64,000 bases of DNA, taken from assembly GCA_963756525.1 (NCBI GenBank), contig CAVWNR010000001.1, positions 186,001 through 250,000 of the forward strand, written 5' to 3'. Positions 8,137 to 16,715 of this stretch are shown piece by piece. This DNA comes from CAVWNR01 sp963756525 (GTDB lineage: Bacteria > Actinomycetota > Actinomycetes > Mycobacteriales > Jatrophihabitantaceae). Every line of letters starts with the position of its first letter. Positions within the stretch are counted from its first letter, which is position 1. The notes beneath the pieces were generated by a model that had not been told where the DNA came from, did not search any database, and saw nothing but the letters and a program-made list of their open reading frames with translations. The translations under genes and the position numbers were made by a program.

Positions 8137-9651
8137 ATGTCCGCGTTCGGCTGGAAGCTCGTGTACGGCGGCAAGACTCCGCCGCCGGGGCAGGTCGTCC
8201 GCCCGGGCGAGCGGCTGTCCTGGGGACGCACCGCCGGCCTCGGCGCGCAGCACGTGGTGGCGATGTTCGGCGCCACGTTCGTCTTCCCGATCGTCATGGG
8301 CCTGAACCCGAACCTCGCGGTGCTGATGTCCGGCGTCGCGACGATCCTGTTCCTGCTGATCGTCCGCGGCAAGATCCCGTCCTACCTGGGAACGTCCGCC
8401 TCGTTCGTCGCCGGCGTCGCCGCCATCCGGGCGCAGGGCGGCAACTCGAAAGACGTCACCGGCGCGATCCTGGTGGCCGGCGCGGTGCTGTTCGTGGTCG
8501 GCATCGTGGTGCACTTCGCCGGCGGCCACGTCGTGCAGGCAGTGCTGCCGCCGGCGGTCACCGGCGCGGTGGTCATGTTGATCGGCTTCAACCTCGCGCC
8601 GGTCGTGGCCACCACGTACTGGCCGCAGGACCAGTGGGTAGCGCTGCTGACCATGGCGTTCGTCATCGCCGCCGCCGTGCTCTTCCCGGGGTTCTGGTCC
8701 CGGATAGCGATCTTCCTGGGACTGATCTTCGGATATCTCATCTCGTGGCTCTTCGACCACATCTTCGGCAAGATCAACTCGGTGCTGCCGGCGGTCGGGC
8801 ACGCCACCGACCATTACCGGGTCAACTGGGGTCCGGTCAGTGATGCGCACTGGATCGGCTTCCCGGCGAAGTCGACGTTCACCGCCAGCGGCAAGGACCT
8901 TGTCGTCGGCTACCACCTGCCGAGCTTCCATGCGGCGTTTATCCTGCTGGCGCTGCCGAGCGTGATAGCGCTGCTCGCCGAGAACGCCGGGCACGTGAAA
9001 GCGGTCAGCGAGATGACCGGCGAGAACCTCAACCCGCACCTGGGCCGGGCGTTCATCGGCGACGGCGTCGGCACGGTCGTCGCCTCGGTCGTCGGCGGGT
9101 CGCCGACGACCACCTACGCGGAGAACATCGGGGTCATGGCCGCCACCCGGGTCTACTCGACCGCCGCCTACTACATCGCCGCGCTGGTGGCCATCCTGCT
9201 GGGGTTCTGCCCGAAGTTCGGCGCGATCGTCGACCAGACTCCCGGCGGCGTGCTGGGCGGCATCACGGTGATCCTCTACGGCATGATCGGCCTGCTCGGG
9301 GCGAAGATCTGGGTCGAGAGCGGAGTCAGCTTCGCCAACCCGGTCAACCTCGTCCCGCTCGCCGCCGGCATCATCGCCGGCATCGGCGGGGTTACGCTGA
9401 AGTTCACGAACGACTTCTCCATCGGCGGGATCGCGCTCGGCACGATCGTCACTATCGTCGCCTACCATGCCGTCCACTGGCTGGCACCGCCGCACCTGCG
9501 CGAGGAGCCGCAGGTGGCCGGGCGTGCCTACGAAGGTGGGACGATGATCGCCGCAGGCAACATCGAGACGCCCGCCGGAGACGTCTCCCCGTACCGCATG
9601 GAAGGCGACGCCTCGCCGCTGCGTACCGAAACCGGAGATGATCGCAGGTAG
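8137..9651 (+). CDS. NCS2 uracil/xanthine permease, UraA-like
   Basis: A 504-residue nucleobase:cation symporter-2 protein of about 12-14 membrane segments. Diagnostic features are GLGAQHVVAMFGATFVFP near the N-terminus and TYAENIGVMAATRVYS around residues 326-341. The latter has the uracil-permease form of the NAT motif (UraA has a very similar ENIGVMA-TRVYS), not the QN form usual in xanthine/urate carriers. The C-terminal 50 residues are a polar cytoplasmic tail. The ATG at 8137 follows AGGAGG. Its stop overlaps the hydroxylase FAD-subunit start by one base, so importer and hydroxylase are co-transcribed. Import of uracil or a related pyrimidine is the favoured role; xanthine remains possible. 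Confidence 0.9.
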   Translation: MSAFGWKLVYGGKTPPPGQVVRPGERLSWGRTAGLGAQHVVAMFGATFVFPIVMGLNPNLAVLMSGVATILFLLIVRGKIPSYLGTSASFVAGVAAIRAQGGNSKDVTGAILVAGAVLFVVGIVVHFAGGHVVQAVLPPAVTGAVVMLIGFNLAPVVATTYWPQDQWVALLTMAFVIAAAVLFPGFWSRIAIFLGLIFGYLISWLFDHIFGKINSVLPAVGHATDHYRVNWGPVSDAHWIGFPAKSTFTASGKDLVVGYHLPSFHAAFILLALPSVIALLAENAGHVKAVSEMTGENLNPHLGRAFIGDGVGTVVASVVGGSPTTTYAENIGVMAATRVYSTAAYYIAALVAILLGFCPKFGAIVDQTPGGVLGGITVILYGMIGLLGAKIWVESGVSFANPVNLVPLAAGIIAGIGGVTLKFTNDFSIGGIALGTIVTIVAYHAVHWLAPPHLREEPQVAGRAYEGGTMIAAGNIETPAGDVSPYRMEGDASPLRTETGDDRR

Positions 9652-10514
9652 TGAAGCCGCCGCCGTTCGACTACAGCAGGCCGCAGTCGCTGGACGAGAC
9701 GTTGCGCGTCCTCGCCGACCTGGGCGGTGACGGCAAGGTGCTGGCCGGCGGGCAAAGCCTGATCCCGCTGCTGTCGATGCGGTTGGCGGCGCCGCGGCAT
9801 CTCGTCGACATCAACCGGGTGCGTGAGCTCGCATACGTCCGCGCCGACAGCGACGGGGTGCGGGTGGGCGCGTTGGCCCGCCACGCCGAGGTGGAACGGT
9901 CCGACGACGCCGCCCGCGTGCAGCCGCTGCTGCGCCAGGCGCTGCGGCTGGTGGCGCATCCCACGATCCGCAACCGGGGCACGACCGTCGGCAGCCTGGT
10001 CCACGGCGACCCGTCCGGCGAGATGACCGCGGTGCTGGCGCTGCTCGGGGGCACGGTGCGTCTCGCGCGGGCCGGGTCGCAGCGTGAGGTCGGCGCGGCT
10101 GACTTCTTCCTCGGCCCGCTGGAGTCGGCGGTCGAACCGGGCGAGCTTGCCGTCGAGGCCCGCTTCCCCGCCCTGGAACGCAGCTGTGGCACCGCGTTCG
10201 TCGAAGTGGCCCGCCGGCACGGCGACTACGCGGTGTGCGGCGTCGCCGCGCTGGTGCGCCTGGACGGCGACGGGCACGTCGCCTCGGCGCGGGCGGCCTA
10301 CCTGTCCGTCTCGCCGACCCCGCTCGTCGTCGAACTGACCGACGCGGTGCGCGGCCGGGCGTTCGACGCCGACCTGGGCCCGGCGGGCGAGCTGGCATCG
10401 GCATCGGTCGAGCCCGACGGCGACATCCACGCCAGCGCCGACTACCGCCGCCACCTCGCAAGTGTGCTGAGCGTGCGCGCCGTGCGCGCGGCCGCCCTGG
10501 CAGCGGCGGCATGA
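9651..10514 (+). CDS. Molybdenum hydroxylase FAD subunit (CoxM/XdhB-like)
   Basis: A 287-residue FAD-binding subunit of the xanthine dehydrogenase/CO dehydrogenase family. It shows the two FAD motifs LAGGQSLIPLLSMRLA and TIRNRGTTVGSLVHGDPSGE, followed by a CO_deh_flav_C domain. It passes electrons from the Fe-S subunit to the external acceptor. The GTG start at 9651 overlaps the permease stop. The next gene starts at 10511, inside its stop (ATGA), giving FAD - FeS - Mo subunit order. It could serve a uracil, xanthine, aldehyde or aromatic hydroxylase; neighbours favour a pyrimidine hydroxylase. Confidence 0.93.
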   Translation: MKPPPFDYSRPQSLDETLRVLADLGGDGKVLAGGQSLIPLLSMRLAAPRHLVDINRVRELAYVRADSDGVRVGALARHAEVERSDDAARVQPLLRQALRLVAHPTIRNRGTTVGSLVHGDPSGEMTAVLALLGGTVRLARAGSQREVGAADFFLGPLESAVEPGELAVEARFPALERSCGTAFVEVARRHGDYAVCGVAALVRLDGDGHVASARAAYLSVSPTPLVVELTDAVRGRAFDADLGPAGELASASVEPDGDIHASADYRRHLASVLSVRAVRAAALAAAA

Positions 10515-11002
10515 CGAGCGAGCCGCTGCATGACGTGCGGCTGCTGGTGAACGGCGCGGCGTACGCCGCCCGGATCCCCGCGCGGCGGCTGCTTTCGGAC
10601 TGCCTGCGTCACGACCTGCGGCTCACCGGAACCCACGTCGGCTGCGAGCACGGGGTCTGCGGCGCGTGCACGGTGCTCGTCGACGAGCTGCCGGTGCGGT
10701 CCTGTCTGCTGCTCGCGATCAGCGTCGACGGCCAGCAGATCACCACCGTCGAGGGGCTCGCCGGGAAGGACGGCGCGCTCTCACCGGTGCAGCAGGCGTT
10801 CGTCGACTGCCATGGCCTGCAGTGCGGGTTCTGCACCCCCGGTTTCCTGACGACGATCACCGCCGGCCTGCGCGAGAACCCCGATCCGTCCGAGGAGGAC
10901 GCCCGCGAGATGATCGCCGGCAACCTCTGCCGTTGCACCGGCTACCAGAACATCGTCGCGGCCGTGCTGCGCGCCGCCGAGCTGGCGAGGGCGCGTCCGT
11001 GA
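10511..11002 (+). CDS. Molybdenum hydroxylase [2Fe-2S] subunit (CoxS/XdhC-like)
   Basis: A 163-residue iron-sulfur subunit with two [2Fe-2S] clusters. The plant-ferredoxin-type cluster uses C45, C50, C53 and C65 (GCEHGVCGACTV). The second, in the helical domain, uses C105, C108, C140 and C142 (CGFCTPG and NLCRCTGY). All eight ligands are present, so the electron path from molybdenum to FAD is intact. The ATG at 10511 overlaps the FAD-subunit stop, and its own stop overlaps the large-subunit GTG (GTGA at 10999-11002). Confidence 0.95.
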   Translation: MTSEPLHDVRLLVNGAAYAARIPARRLLSDCLRHDLRLTGTHVGCEHGVCGACTVLVDELPVRSCLLLAISVDGQQITTVEGLAGKDGALSPVQQAFVDCHGLQCGFCTPGFLTTITAGLRENPDPSEEDAREMIAGNLCRCTGYQNIVAAVLRAAELARARP

Positions 11003-13422
11003 CGACGAAGATGTTCGGCGAGCCGGTGGCGCGCCGGGAAGATCCGCGCCTGGTCAGCGGCCAGGGCGCCTACCTCGACGACCTCGGCCACGACGCGCTG
11101 GCCGCGGCGTTCGTCCGCTCGCCGCACGCGCATGCGCGCATCCGCGACATCGACGTGACGGCGGCGCTGGACATCGACGGGCTGGTCGCGATCTACACCT
11201 ACGACGACCTGGTCGGCCCGCTGGCCGAGCCGCTGCCGCTGCTGATCCCTCATCCGGCGATCACCTACGGCCGCACCGGGTACGCCCTGGCACGCGACAC
11301 GGTCAACCACGTCGGCGAGCCGATCGCGATGGTGGTGGCCCGCGACCGGTACGTGGCCGAGGACGCCGTCGAGCGGATCGCCGTCAGCTACGACGTCCTT
11401 CCGGCGGTGGTCGGCATCCAGGCGGCGCGGCGCGCCGAGCACCTGGTGCACGGCGACGTGCCGGGCAATGTCGCGGCGACGTTGGTGCAGCAGACGGGGG
11501 ATGCCGAGGCGGCTATCGCCGCCGCCCCGCACCGGCTCGAGCTGGACCTGTCGATCGAGCGCTCGGCCAGCACTCCGCTGGAGGGGCGTGGCGTGCTGGC
11601 CCGCTGGGACGCCGACTCGCGCCGGCTGCGGCTGTGGTCGTCGACGCAGACCTCGACCGGGGTGCGTGCCGCGGTCGCGGCCAAGCTCGGCCTCGACCTC
11701 GCGAGCGTCGAGGTGATCACTCCGGACGTCGGCGGCGGGTTCGGGGTGAAAATCGTGCATCCGTGGCCGGAGGAGGTGCTGGTGCCCTTCGCGGCGCGCG
11801 CGCTCGGCCGGCCGGTGAAGTTCACCGAGGACCGCCGCGAGCACTTCGTCGCCGCCGCGCACGAGCGCGGCCAGTTGCAGCACGTGGCGGTCGGCTTCGA
11901 CGACGACGGACGGATCCTGGGACTCTCGGTCAGGTTCTGCCACGACAACGGCGCCTACATCCCGTACGGGCTGATCGTGCCGATCATCACCTCGACCCAG
12001 CTACTCGGCCCGTACAAGCCCGGCGCCTACCGGGTCGAGTTCCAGAGCCTCTACACGAACACGCTGATCGTCACCCCGTACCGCGGGGCCGGGCGCCCGC
12101 AGGGCGTCTTTGCGATGGAACGCACCATGGACGCCATCGCGGCGACGCTGGGCCGCGACCGGGCCGCGGTTCGCGAGGTCAACTTCATCCAGCCGGAAGA
12201 AATGCCTTACGACCACGGCATGATCTTCCAGGACGGCCGCGCGCTGCGCTACGACTCGGGCGACTACCCCGCGTCCCTGGCGAAGCTGAAACAGCTCGTC
12301 GGCTGGGAGGAATTCGAGAAGTACCGGGCCGCGGCTCGGGCCGAGGGTCGACGGGTCGGCATCGGGCTGGCCTGCTACGTCGAGGGCACCGGCGTCGGCC
12401 CGTACGAGGGCGGCCACGTGCAGATCGAGACGTCCGGCAAGGTGAAGGTGGCGACCGGGCTCACCTCGCAGGGCCAGGGCCACCAGACCGTCTTCGCGCA
12501 GATCGTCGCGGACGAACTCGGCGTGCCCATCGAGGACGTCGAGGTCGTGACGGGGGACACCCGCAGATTCCCTTACGCCGTCGGCACGTTCGCCTCGCGA
12601 GCCGCGGTCATGAGCGGGTCGGCCGTGGCGCTCGCGGCTCGGGCCGCGCGGGCCAAGGCGCTGAAGGTCGCCGCCGAGGCGCTGGAGGCCAACCCGGACG
12701 ACCTGGAGATCGTCGACGGCGTCGTCCGGGTGCGCGGCACCCCCGGCGCCGAGATCGCGCTCGGCACCGTCGCCGTGCTCTCCAACCCGCTGCGGTACGC
12801 CTTCGACGAGGCCTCCAAGGCGGCCACCCAGTTCGTCGTCGGCGATCCGGACAAGCCGCCGATCGGCGAGGACGACGAGCCGGGCATCGAGGGGCGTGAC
12901 TACTACTCACCGATGTACTCGACGTTCGCCAACGGCATGCACGCGGCGATCGTCGAGACCGACCCGGACACCGCCGAAGTGCGCATCCTGCGCTACTGCG
13001 TGGTGCACGACTGCGGCAAGCTGATCAACCCGCGGATCGTCGAGGGGCAGATCCACGGCGGCGTCGCGCAGGGCATCGGCGGCGCGCTCTACGAGCGGAT
13101 GGTCTACGACGAATACGGACAACTGCTCAACGCGTCGTTCATGGACTTCCTGATGCCCTACGTCACCGAGCTGCCCGAGCGCATCGAGGTCGACCATCTC
13201 GAGACGCCGTCGCCGCTCAACCCGCTGGGCATCAAGGGCGCGGGCGAAGCCGGCGTGATTCCCGGCTCTGCGCTGCTCGCGTCGGCGATCGAGGACGCCG
13301 AGGGCCTGGCGATCAGGTCGATGCCGATCTCGCCGAGCGAGCTGTTCGAACTGCGACGCGCTTTTGGCAGCTTGGGACCCGATACGGCCCCAAGCTGCCA
13401 AAAGCAGGAAGGTGAGCGATGA
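10999..13422 (+). CDS. Molybdenum hydroxylase large subunit (CoxL-like, form II type)
   Basis: An 807-residue molybdopterin-binding subunit. Visible are PDVGGGFGVK, the active-site loop PYRGAGRPQG (about 360-369) and the catalytic Glu (E750) in KGAGEAGVIPG. The loop is the RGAGR form and lacks the Cys of true form I CO dehydrogenase (AYxCSFR), so CO is not the expected substrate. With the UraA-like permease upstream and the ring-opening hydrolase downstream, hydroxylation of uracil to barbiturate is the best guess (inference). The start is the GTG in the GTGA overlap; ATG 11011 is an alternative. The last coding residues (RAFGSLGPDTAPSCQKQEG) come from a palindromic repeat that has become the C-terminus. 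Confidence 0.92.
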   Translation: MTTKMFGEPVARREDPRLVSGQGAYLDDLGHDALAAAFVRSPHAHARIRDIDVTAALDIDGLVAIYTYDDLVGPLAEPLPLLIPHPAITYGRTGYALARDTVNHVGEPIAMVVARDRYVAEDAVERIAVSYDVLPAVVGIQAARRAEHLVHGDVPGNVAATLVQQTGDAEAAIAAAPHRLELDLSIERSASTPLEGRGVLARWDADSRRLRLWSSTQTSTGVRAAVAAKLGLDLASVEVITPDVGGGFGVKIVHPWPEEVLVPFAARALGRPVKFTEDRREHFVAAAHERGQLQHVAVGFDDDGRILGLSVRFCHDNGAYIPYGLIVPIITSTQLLGPYKPGAYRVEFQSLYTNTLIVTPYRGAGRPQGVFAMERTMDAIAATLGRDRAAVREVNFIQPEEMPYDHGMIFQDGRALRYDSGDYPASLAKLKQLVGWEEFEKYRAAARAEGRRVGIGLACYVEGTGVGPYEGGHVQIETSGKVKVATGLTSQGQGHQTVFAQIVADELGVPIEDVEVVTGDTRRFPYAVGTFASRAAVMSGSAVALAARAARAKALKVAAEALEANPDDLEIVDGVVRVRGTPGAEIALGTVAVLSNPLRYAFDEASKAATQFVVGDPDKPPIGEDDEPGIEGRDYYSPMYSTFANGMHAAIVETDPDTAEVRILRYCVVHDCGKLINPRIVEGQIHGGVAQGIGGALYERMVYDEYGQLLNASFMDFLMPYVTELPERIEVDHLETPSPLNPLGIKGAGEAGVIPGSALLASAIEDAEGLAIRSMPISPSELFELRRAFGSLGPDTAPSCQKQEGER
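13360..13405. repeat. Hairpin repeat family 1, copy A, inside the CoxL-like gene end
   Basis: A perfect 17-bp inverted repeat (left arm GCTTTTGGCAGCTTGGG, 13360-13376; right arm 13389-13405) with a 12-nt loop. It lies wholly within the last 21 codons of the large-subunit gene. A related hairpin occurs at 31871-31918, with the same outer CTTTTGGCA arms and a GGGACC...GGCCCC inner part but a different middle stem. It could also form a strong RNA hairpin before the CoxG-like gene. Confidence 0.85.
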
Positions 13423-14087
13423 AGGTCAGTGGCGAGGCGGTGCTGCACGCGCCGGCCGACCGGGTCTGGTCGGCGCTGAACGATCCCGCCGTGCTGGTGC
13501 GCACCATCCCGGGCTGCGAGCGGCTGGAGGCGACGGGCGCGGACTGCTATGAGATGGTCGTCACCGCGGGTGTCGCGTCGGTCAAAGGCACCTATGCGGG
13601 CAAGGTGGCGCTGCACGACCAGCAGCCGCCGAACTCCTTCCTCATGTCCGCCTCGGGTGCCGGGGGCCCGGGCACGGTGAGCACCGAGGTGCGGGTACGT
13701 CTGGCGGACGACGGTGAGGGCACGACCCGGCTCAGCTACGACGCGGACGCGGCGGTCGGCGGGATGATCGCCGGCGTCGGCCAGAGGATGCTCGCCGGCG
13801 TCGCGAAGAAGATGGCCGCGCAGTTCTTCTCCGCCGTCGACGACGTGCTCACCGGCCGGGCGCCGGAGCTGGCCCGACTGGCCGACGGGGTGAGCCGCCC
13901 CGAGGCGGCAGCCGAGCCGGGCCCGGGAGCCGGACCGGGGGGCCAGCCCGGCGTCTTCGTCGCGCCGCGCCGGACCTCCGCCGCCGCAGCCGCTGGCCGG
14001 TGGTTCATGCAGGGTGCGCTCGTCGGCGCGGGCATCGCGCTGGCCGGCGTGGTAGTCGGTGCCGTGGTCGGTCGCCGGCGTCGGTGA
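13419..14087 (+). CDS. CoxG-like SRPBCC protein with C-terminal membrane anchor
   Basis: A 222-residue protein. Residues 1-150 form an SRPBCC/START-like domain of the carbon-monoxide-dehydrogenase subunit G family (start MKVSGEAVLHAPADRVW, then IPGCERLE and GMIAGVGQRMLAGVAKKMA). A Pro/Gly-rich linker and one hydrophobic segment (MQGALVGAGIALAGVVVGAVV) with an RRRR end follow. In CO oxidisers CoxG anchors the hydroxylase to the membrane; here it probably anchors or assists the adjacent molybdenum hydroxylase. The ATG at 13419 lies just before the large-subunit stop, with AGGAAGG upstream. The ribosome site sits directly after the hairpin repeat, which may affect its translation. Confidence 0.88.
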   Translation: MKVSGEAVLHAPADRVWSALNDPAVLVRTIPGCERLEATGADCYEMVVTAGVASVKGTYAGKVALHDQQPPNSFLMSASGAGGPGTVSTEVRVRLADDGEGTTRLSYDADAAVGGMIAGVGQRMLAGVAKKMAAQFFSAVDDVLTGRAPELARLADGVSRPEAAAEPGPGAGPGGQPGVFVAPRRTSAAAAAGRWFMQGALVGAGIALAGVVVGAVVGRRRR

Positions 14088-14213
14088 CGCGCTGCGTTCT
14101 CGGGGCGGTGCGGGGTCAGGCACGAGGTCGAACTGGAACTGCGGTTGTGACGTGTTAACGAGGTGACCGGAAACGCCCCGCGAGCGGCGGCGAGTTCCTG
14201 CCAGGATGTGCGC

Positions 14214-15701
14214 GTGCACCAGACCGTCGAGTCGCGTCCCGCCGCGTCGATGACCCGGCTGAGCCGGTGGGTGTGGGTCATCGCGGCCGCGCAGTTCGCC
14301 GTTCTGATCGCGACGAGCACGCGCTACGGCTACCACCGCGACGAGATGTACTTCATCGCGGCCGGCGGGCATCCCGCGTTCGGCTATCCCGACCAGCCGC
14401 CGCTCGTGCCGCTGCTGTCCTGGGCGATGAACGACATCGCGCCGGGCTCGTTGACGATCCTCCGCCTGCCATCCGCACTGGCCGCCGCGGCGACGACCGT
14501 GCTCGCCGCAGTGATCGCGCGGGAGCTGGGCTGGGCGGCTCGCGCGCAGCTGATCGCCGCGGGATGCACCGCAGCATCCGGCTTCCCGCTGGCCGTGGGC
14601 CACTTCGTCACGACGACGACGTTCGACATGCTCGACACCACGGTGCTGCTCTGGTTCACCCTGCGCGCCGTCGTGCGCCGCGAGCCGCGCTGGCTGCTCG
14701 CGGCCGGACTCGTCGTCGGCGTGGGCACCGAGGCCAAGCCGCAGGTCGCCCTGGTGGCCGCGGTGATGCTGGTGGCGATCGCGGTCGTCGGCCCACGCTG
14801 GGTGTTGCGCTCGTGGTGGCTCTACGGTGGCCTCGCGGCCGCCGTGGTGCTCGCCGCGCCGTACGTCATCTGGCAGAGCACGCACGGCTGGCCGCAGCTG
14901 ACCGTGGCCGGCAACATCGCCGGCTCGGCCGAGGGCGGCCGGGCCGGATTCGTGCCGTTCCAGCTGGTGTTGGTGAGCCCGGTGCTCGTCCCGGTCTGGG
15001 TGGCCGGGCTGGTCACGCCGTTCCGGCGCGAGGTGCTGCGCGCCGCGCGCTTCGTCGCACTGACCTACGTCGCGCTCGCGGTGCTGTACCTGGTCGGGAA
15101 CGGCAAGGCGTACTACCTCGCCAGCATGTATCCGCCGCTGCTCGGCATCGGCGCGCTGCCCGTCGCCGACTGGATGAGCCGCAGCCTGGCGCGCGGCCGG
15201 CTGCTGGTGGCCGCGATCGCGGTGAGCGCTGCGGTGAGCGCGCTCATCGCGCTGCCGCTGCTCCCGGCCCGATCGCTGCAGGGCAGCTTCGTCATGGCGG
15301 TCAACCCGGACCAGGGGGAGACCGTCGGCTGGCCCCGATTCGTCGGCACGGTCACCCAGGCCTGGCAGTCCATCCCGCCGGCTACCCGCGCGCACACCGT
15401 GATCTTCACCGGCAACTACGGGGAGGCCGGCGCGATCGACCTGCTCGGCCGCTCTCGCGGCCTGCCCCGCGCGTACAGCGGTCACAACGGGTTCAGCGAA
15501 TGGGGCCAGCCCGGCGACTCCGACACGTTCGCGCTCATCGTCGGCGTGGACCCCGCCCGGTACTTCTCCGACTGCCGGCGGCTCGCCACCGTCGACGACG
15601 GAGTCGGGCTGGACAATCAGGAGCAGGGGCAGGCGCTGCTGCTGTGCCGGCCCACCGCGCCCTGGCCGACGCTCTGGCCGCAGCTGCGGCACTACGACTG
15701 A
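14214..15701 (+). CDS. PMT/ArnT-like membrane glycosyltransferase
   Basis: About 495 residues with multiple hydrophobic segments. The N-terminal YGYHRDEMYFIAAGGHPAFG then YPDQPPLVPLL is the signature of PMT_2 (GT39/GT83-like) glycosyltransferases, which move sugars from polyprenyl-phosphate donors on the outer face of the membrane; the DE pair is the likely catalytic carboxylate. The C-terminal region is a soluble extracytoplasmic domain. The start is uncertain: GTG 14214 follows CAGGA, an earlier GTG lies at 14163 and an ATG at 14250. The acceptor is unknown. It has no evident link with the catabolic genes on either side. Confidence 0.82.
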   Translation: MHQTVESRPAASMTRLSRWVWVIAAAQFAVLIATSTRYGYHRDEMYFIAAGGHPAFGYPDQPPLVPLLSWAMNDIAPGSLTILRLPSALAAAATTVLAAVIARELGWAARAQLIAAGCTAASGFPLAVGHFVTTTTFDMLDTTVLLWFTLRAVVRREPRWLLAAGLVVGVGTEAKPQVALVAAVMLVAIAVVGPRWVLRSWWLYGGLAAAVVLAAPYVIWQSTHGWPQLTVAGNIAGSAEGGRAGFVPFQLVLVSPVLVPVWVAGLVTPFRREVLRAARFVALTYVALAVLYLVGNGKAYYLASMYPPLLGIGALPVADWMSRSLARGRLLVAAIAVSAAVSALIALPLLPARSLQGSFVMAVNPDQGETVGWPRFVGTVTQAWQSIPPATRAHTVIFTGNYGEAGAIDLLGRSRGLPRAYSGHNGFSEWGQPGDSDTFALIVGVDPARYFSDCRRLATVDDGVGLDNQEQGQALLLCRPTAPWPTLWPQLRHYD

Positions 15702-15827
15702 GCCGGCACAGCGCCGCGCCGGCAACGCCGCGAGTCGCCCAATGCCCGGTACAGATCGAGGCGCTCCGCGCGGGTGCTGAATACTCGATACTCGACATAC
15801 TCCGATCCGCAGACGTTTGGGGGTGGC

Positions 15828-16685
15828 GTGCCCGAGGGCGAGTACGCGCAACCGGCGCTGCCCGGGTTCACCGACCTGAGCGAGATCGGGGCCGGCCGGG
15901 TCGGGACGGTCTTTCGGGCCAGGGAGGTCGGCACGGACCGCCCGATGGCGGTGAAGGTGTTCGACGTGTCCGGGCATCCGGGCGACGACGGCGCGGCGTT
16001 CGCCCGCGACGTCGCGCGGCTCATCCCGCCCGACGCCGAGCCGTACCTGGTGCCCGTGCGGCGCGTGTTCGCCGCTGCAGACGGGCGACCCGCGCTCGCC
16101 ATGGACCTCTGCCGGAGCGCGGCATCGACGCTGTCCGACGACGCGAGCGGCGTGCCGGTCGAGCAGGCCGTCTCTATCGGCGCCCGAGTGGCCGCCGCGC
16201 TCGACGCGGCGCACCGGGCGGGCTTGCTGCACCGGCACGTCACGCCGCACAACGTGCTCATCACCGACCGCGGCGAGGCGGTGCTCGGCGACCTCGGCGA
16301 GGCGATCCTGCAGGCCACGGGACGGCTCGACCCGGAGCTGTTCGACTTCGTCAGCGCACACGCCGCGCCCGAGCTGCTCGAAGGCGCGGCGGCCACACCG
16401 GCGACCGACGTGTACGGACTCGCCTCGACCGTCTACCAGCTCGTCGCCGGGCACGCCGCGTTCCCCGTCTACGACGGCGATTCACTCGCGTCGCTGAGCC
16501 TGCGGATCTTGCGTGATCCGGTGCCGCCGCTCGTCGCGCCGGGCGCGCCGGTGCAGCTCTCCGACCTGCTGCTGTGGGGGATGGAGAAGGATCCGGGCCG
16601 CCGGCCACCCAGCTCGGCCATGTTCGCGTTGTACCTGGCGCAGATCCAGAGCACGCAGGGATGGCCGCACGTTGCCCCGATTTAG
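15828..16685 (+). CDS. Serine/threonine kinase-like protein, probable pseudokinase
   Basis: A 285-residue protein with a kinase fold and no membrane segment. The glycine loop (IGAGRVGTVFRA) and ATP-binding Lys (AVKVF, K43) are kept. The catalytic loop reads HRHVTPHN (residues 135-142): the HRD aspartate is His (H137) and the following Lys is Thr, while N142 remains. The DFG motif is DLG (D155) and an APE-like AAPELLEG is present. Losing the catalytic Asp suggests a pseudokinase that binds nucleotide or a partner. GTG 15828 is chosen for the GGGGG upstream; an ATG at 15774 is in frame. It converges on the transglutaminase-like gene and may act with that surface operon (inference). Confidence 0.82.
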   Translation: MPEGEYAQPALPGFTDLSEIGAGRVGTVFRAREVGTDRPMAVKVFDVSGHPGDDGAAFARDVARLIPPDAEPYLVPVRRVFAAADGRPALAMDLCRSAASTLSDDASGVPVEQAVSIGARVAAALDAAHRAGLLHRHVTPHNVLITDRGEAVLGDLGEAILQATGRLDPELFDFVSAHAAPELLEGAAATPATDVYGLASTVYQLVAGHAAFPVYDGDSLASLSLRILRDPVPPLVAPGAPVQLSDLLLWGMEKDPGRRPPSSAMFALYLAQIQSTQGWPHVAPI

Positions 16686-16715
16686 GGTCATGCCCTAGTT
16701 CCGCTGGCGACGGAG

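Noticed and set aside
10999..13422. Aerobic CO dehydrogenase (CoxL form I)
   Set aside because: The loop is PYRGAGR, lacking the Cys of AYxCSFR, and neighbours point to nucleobase use.
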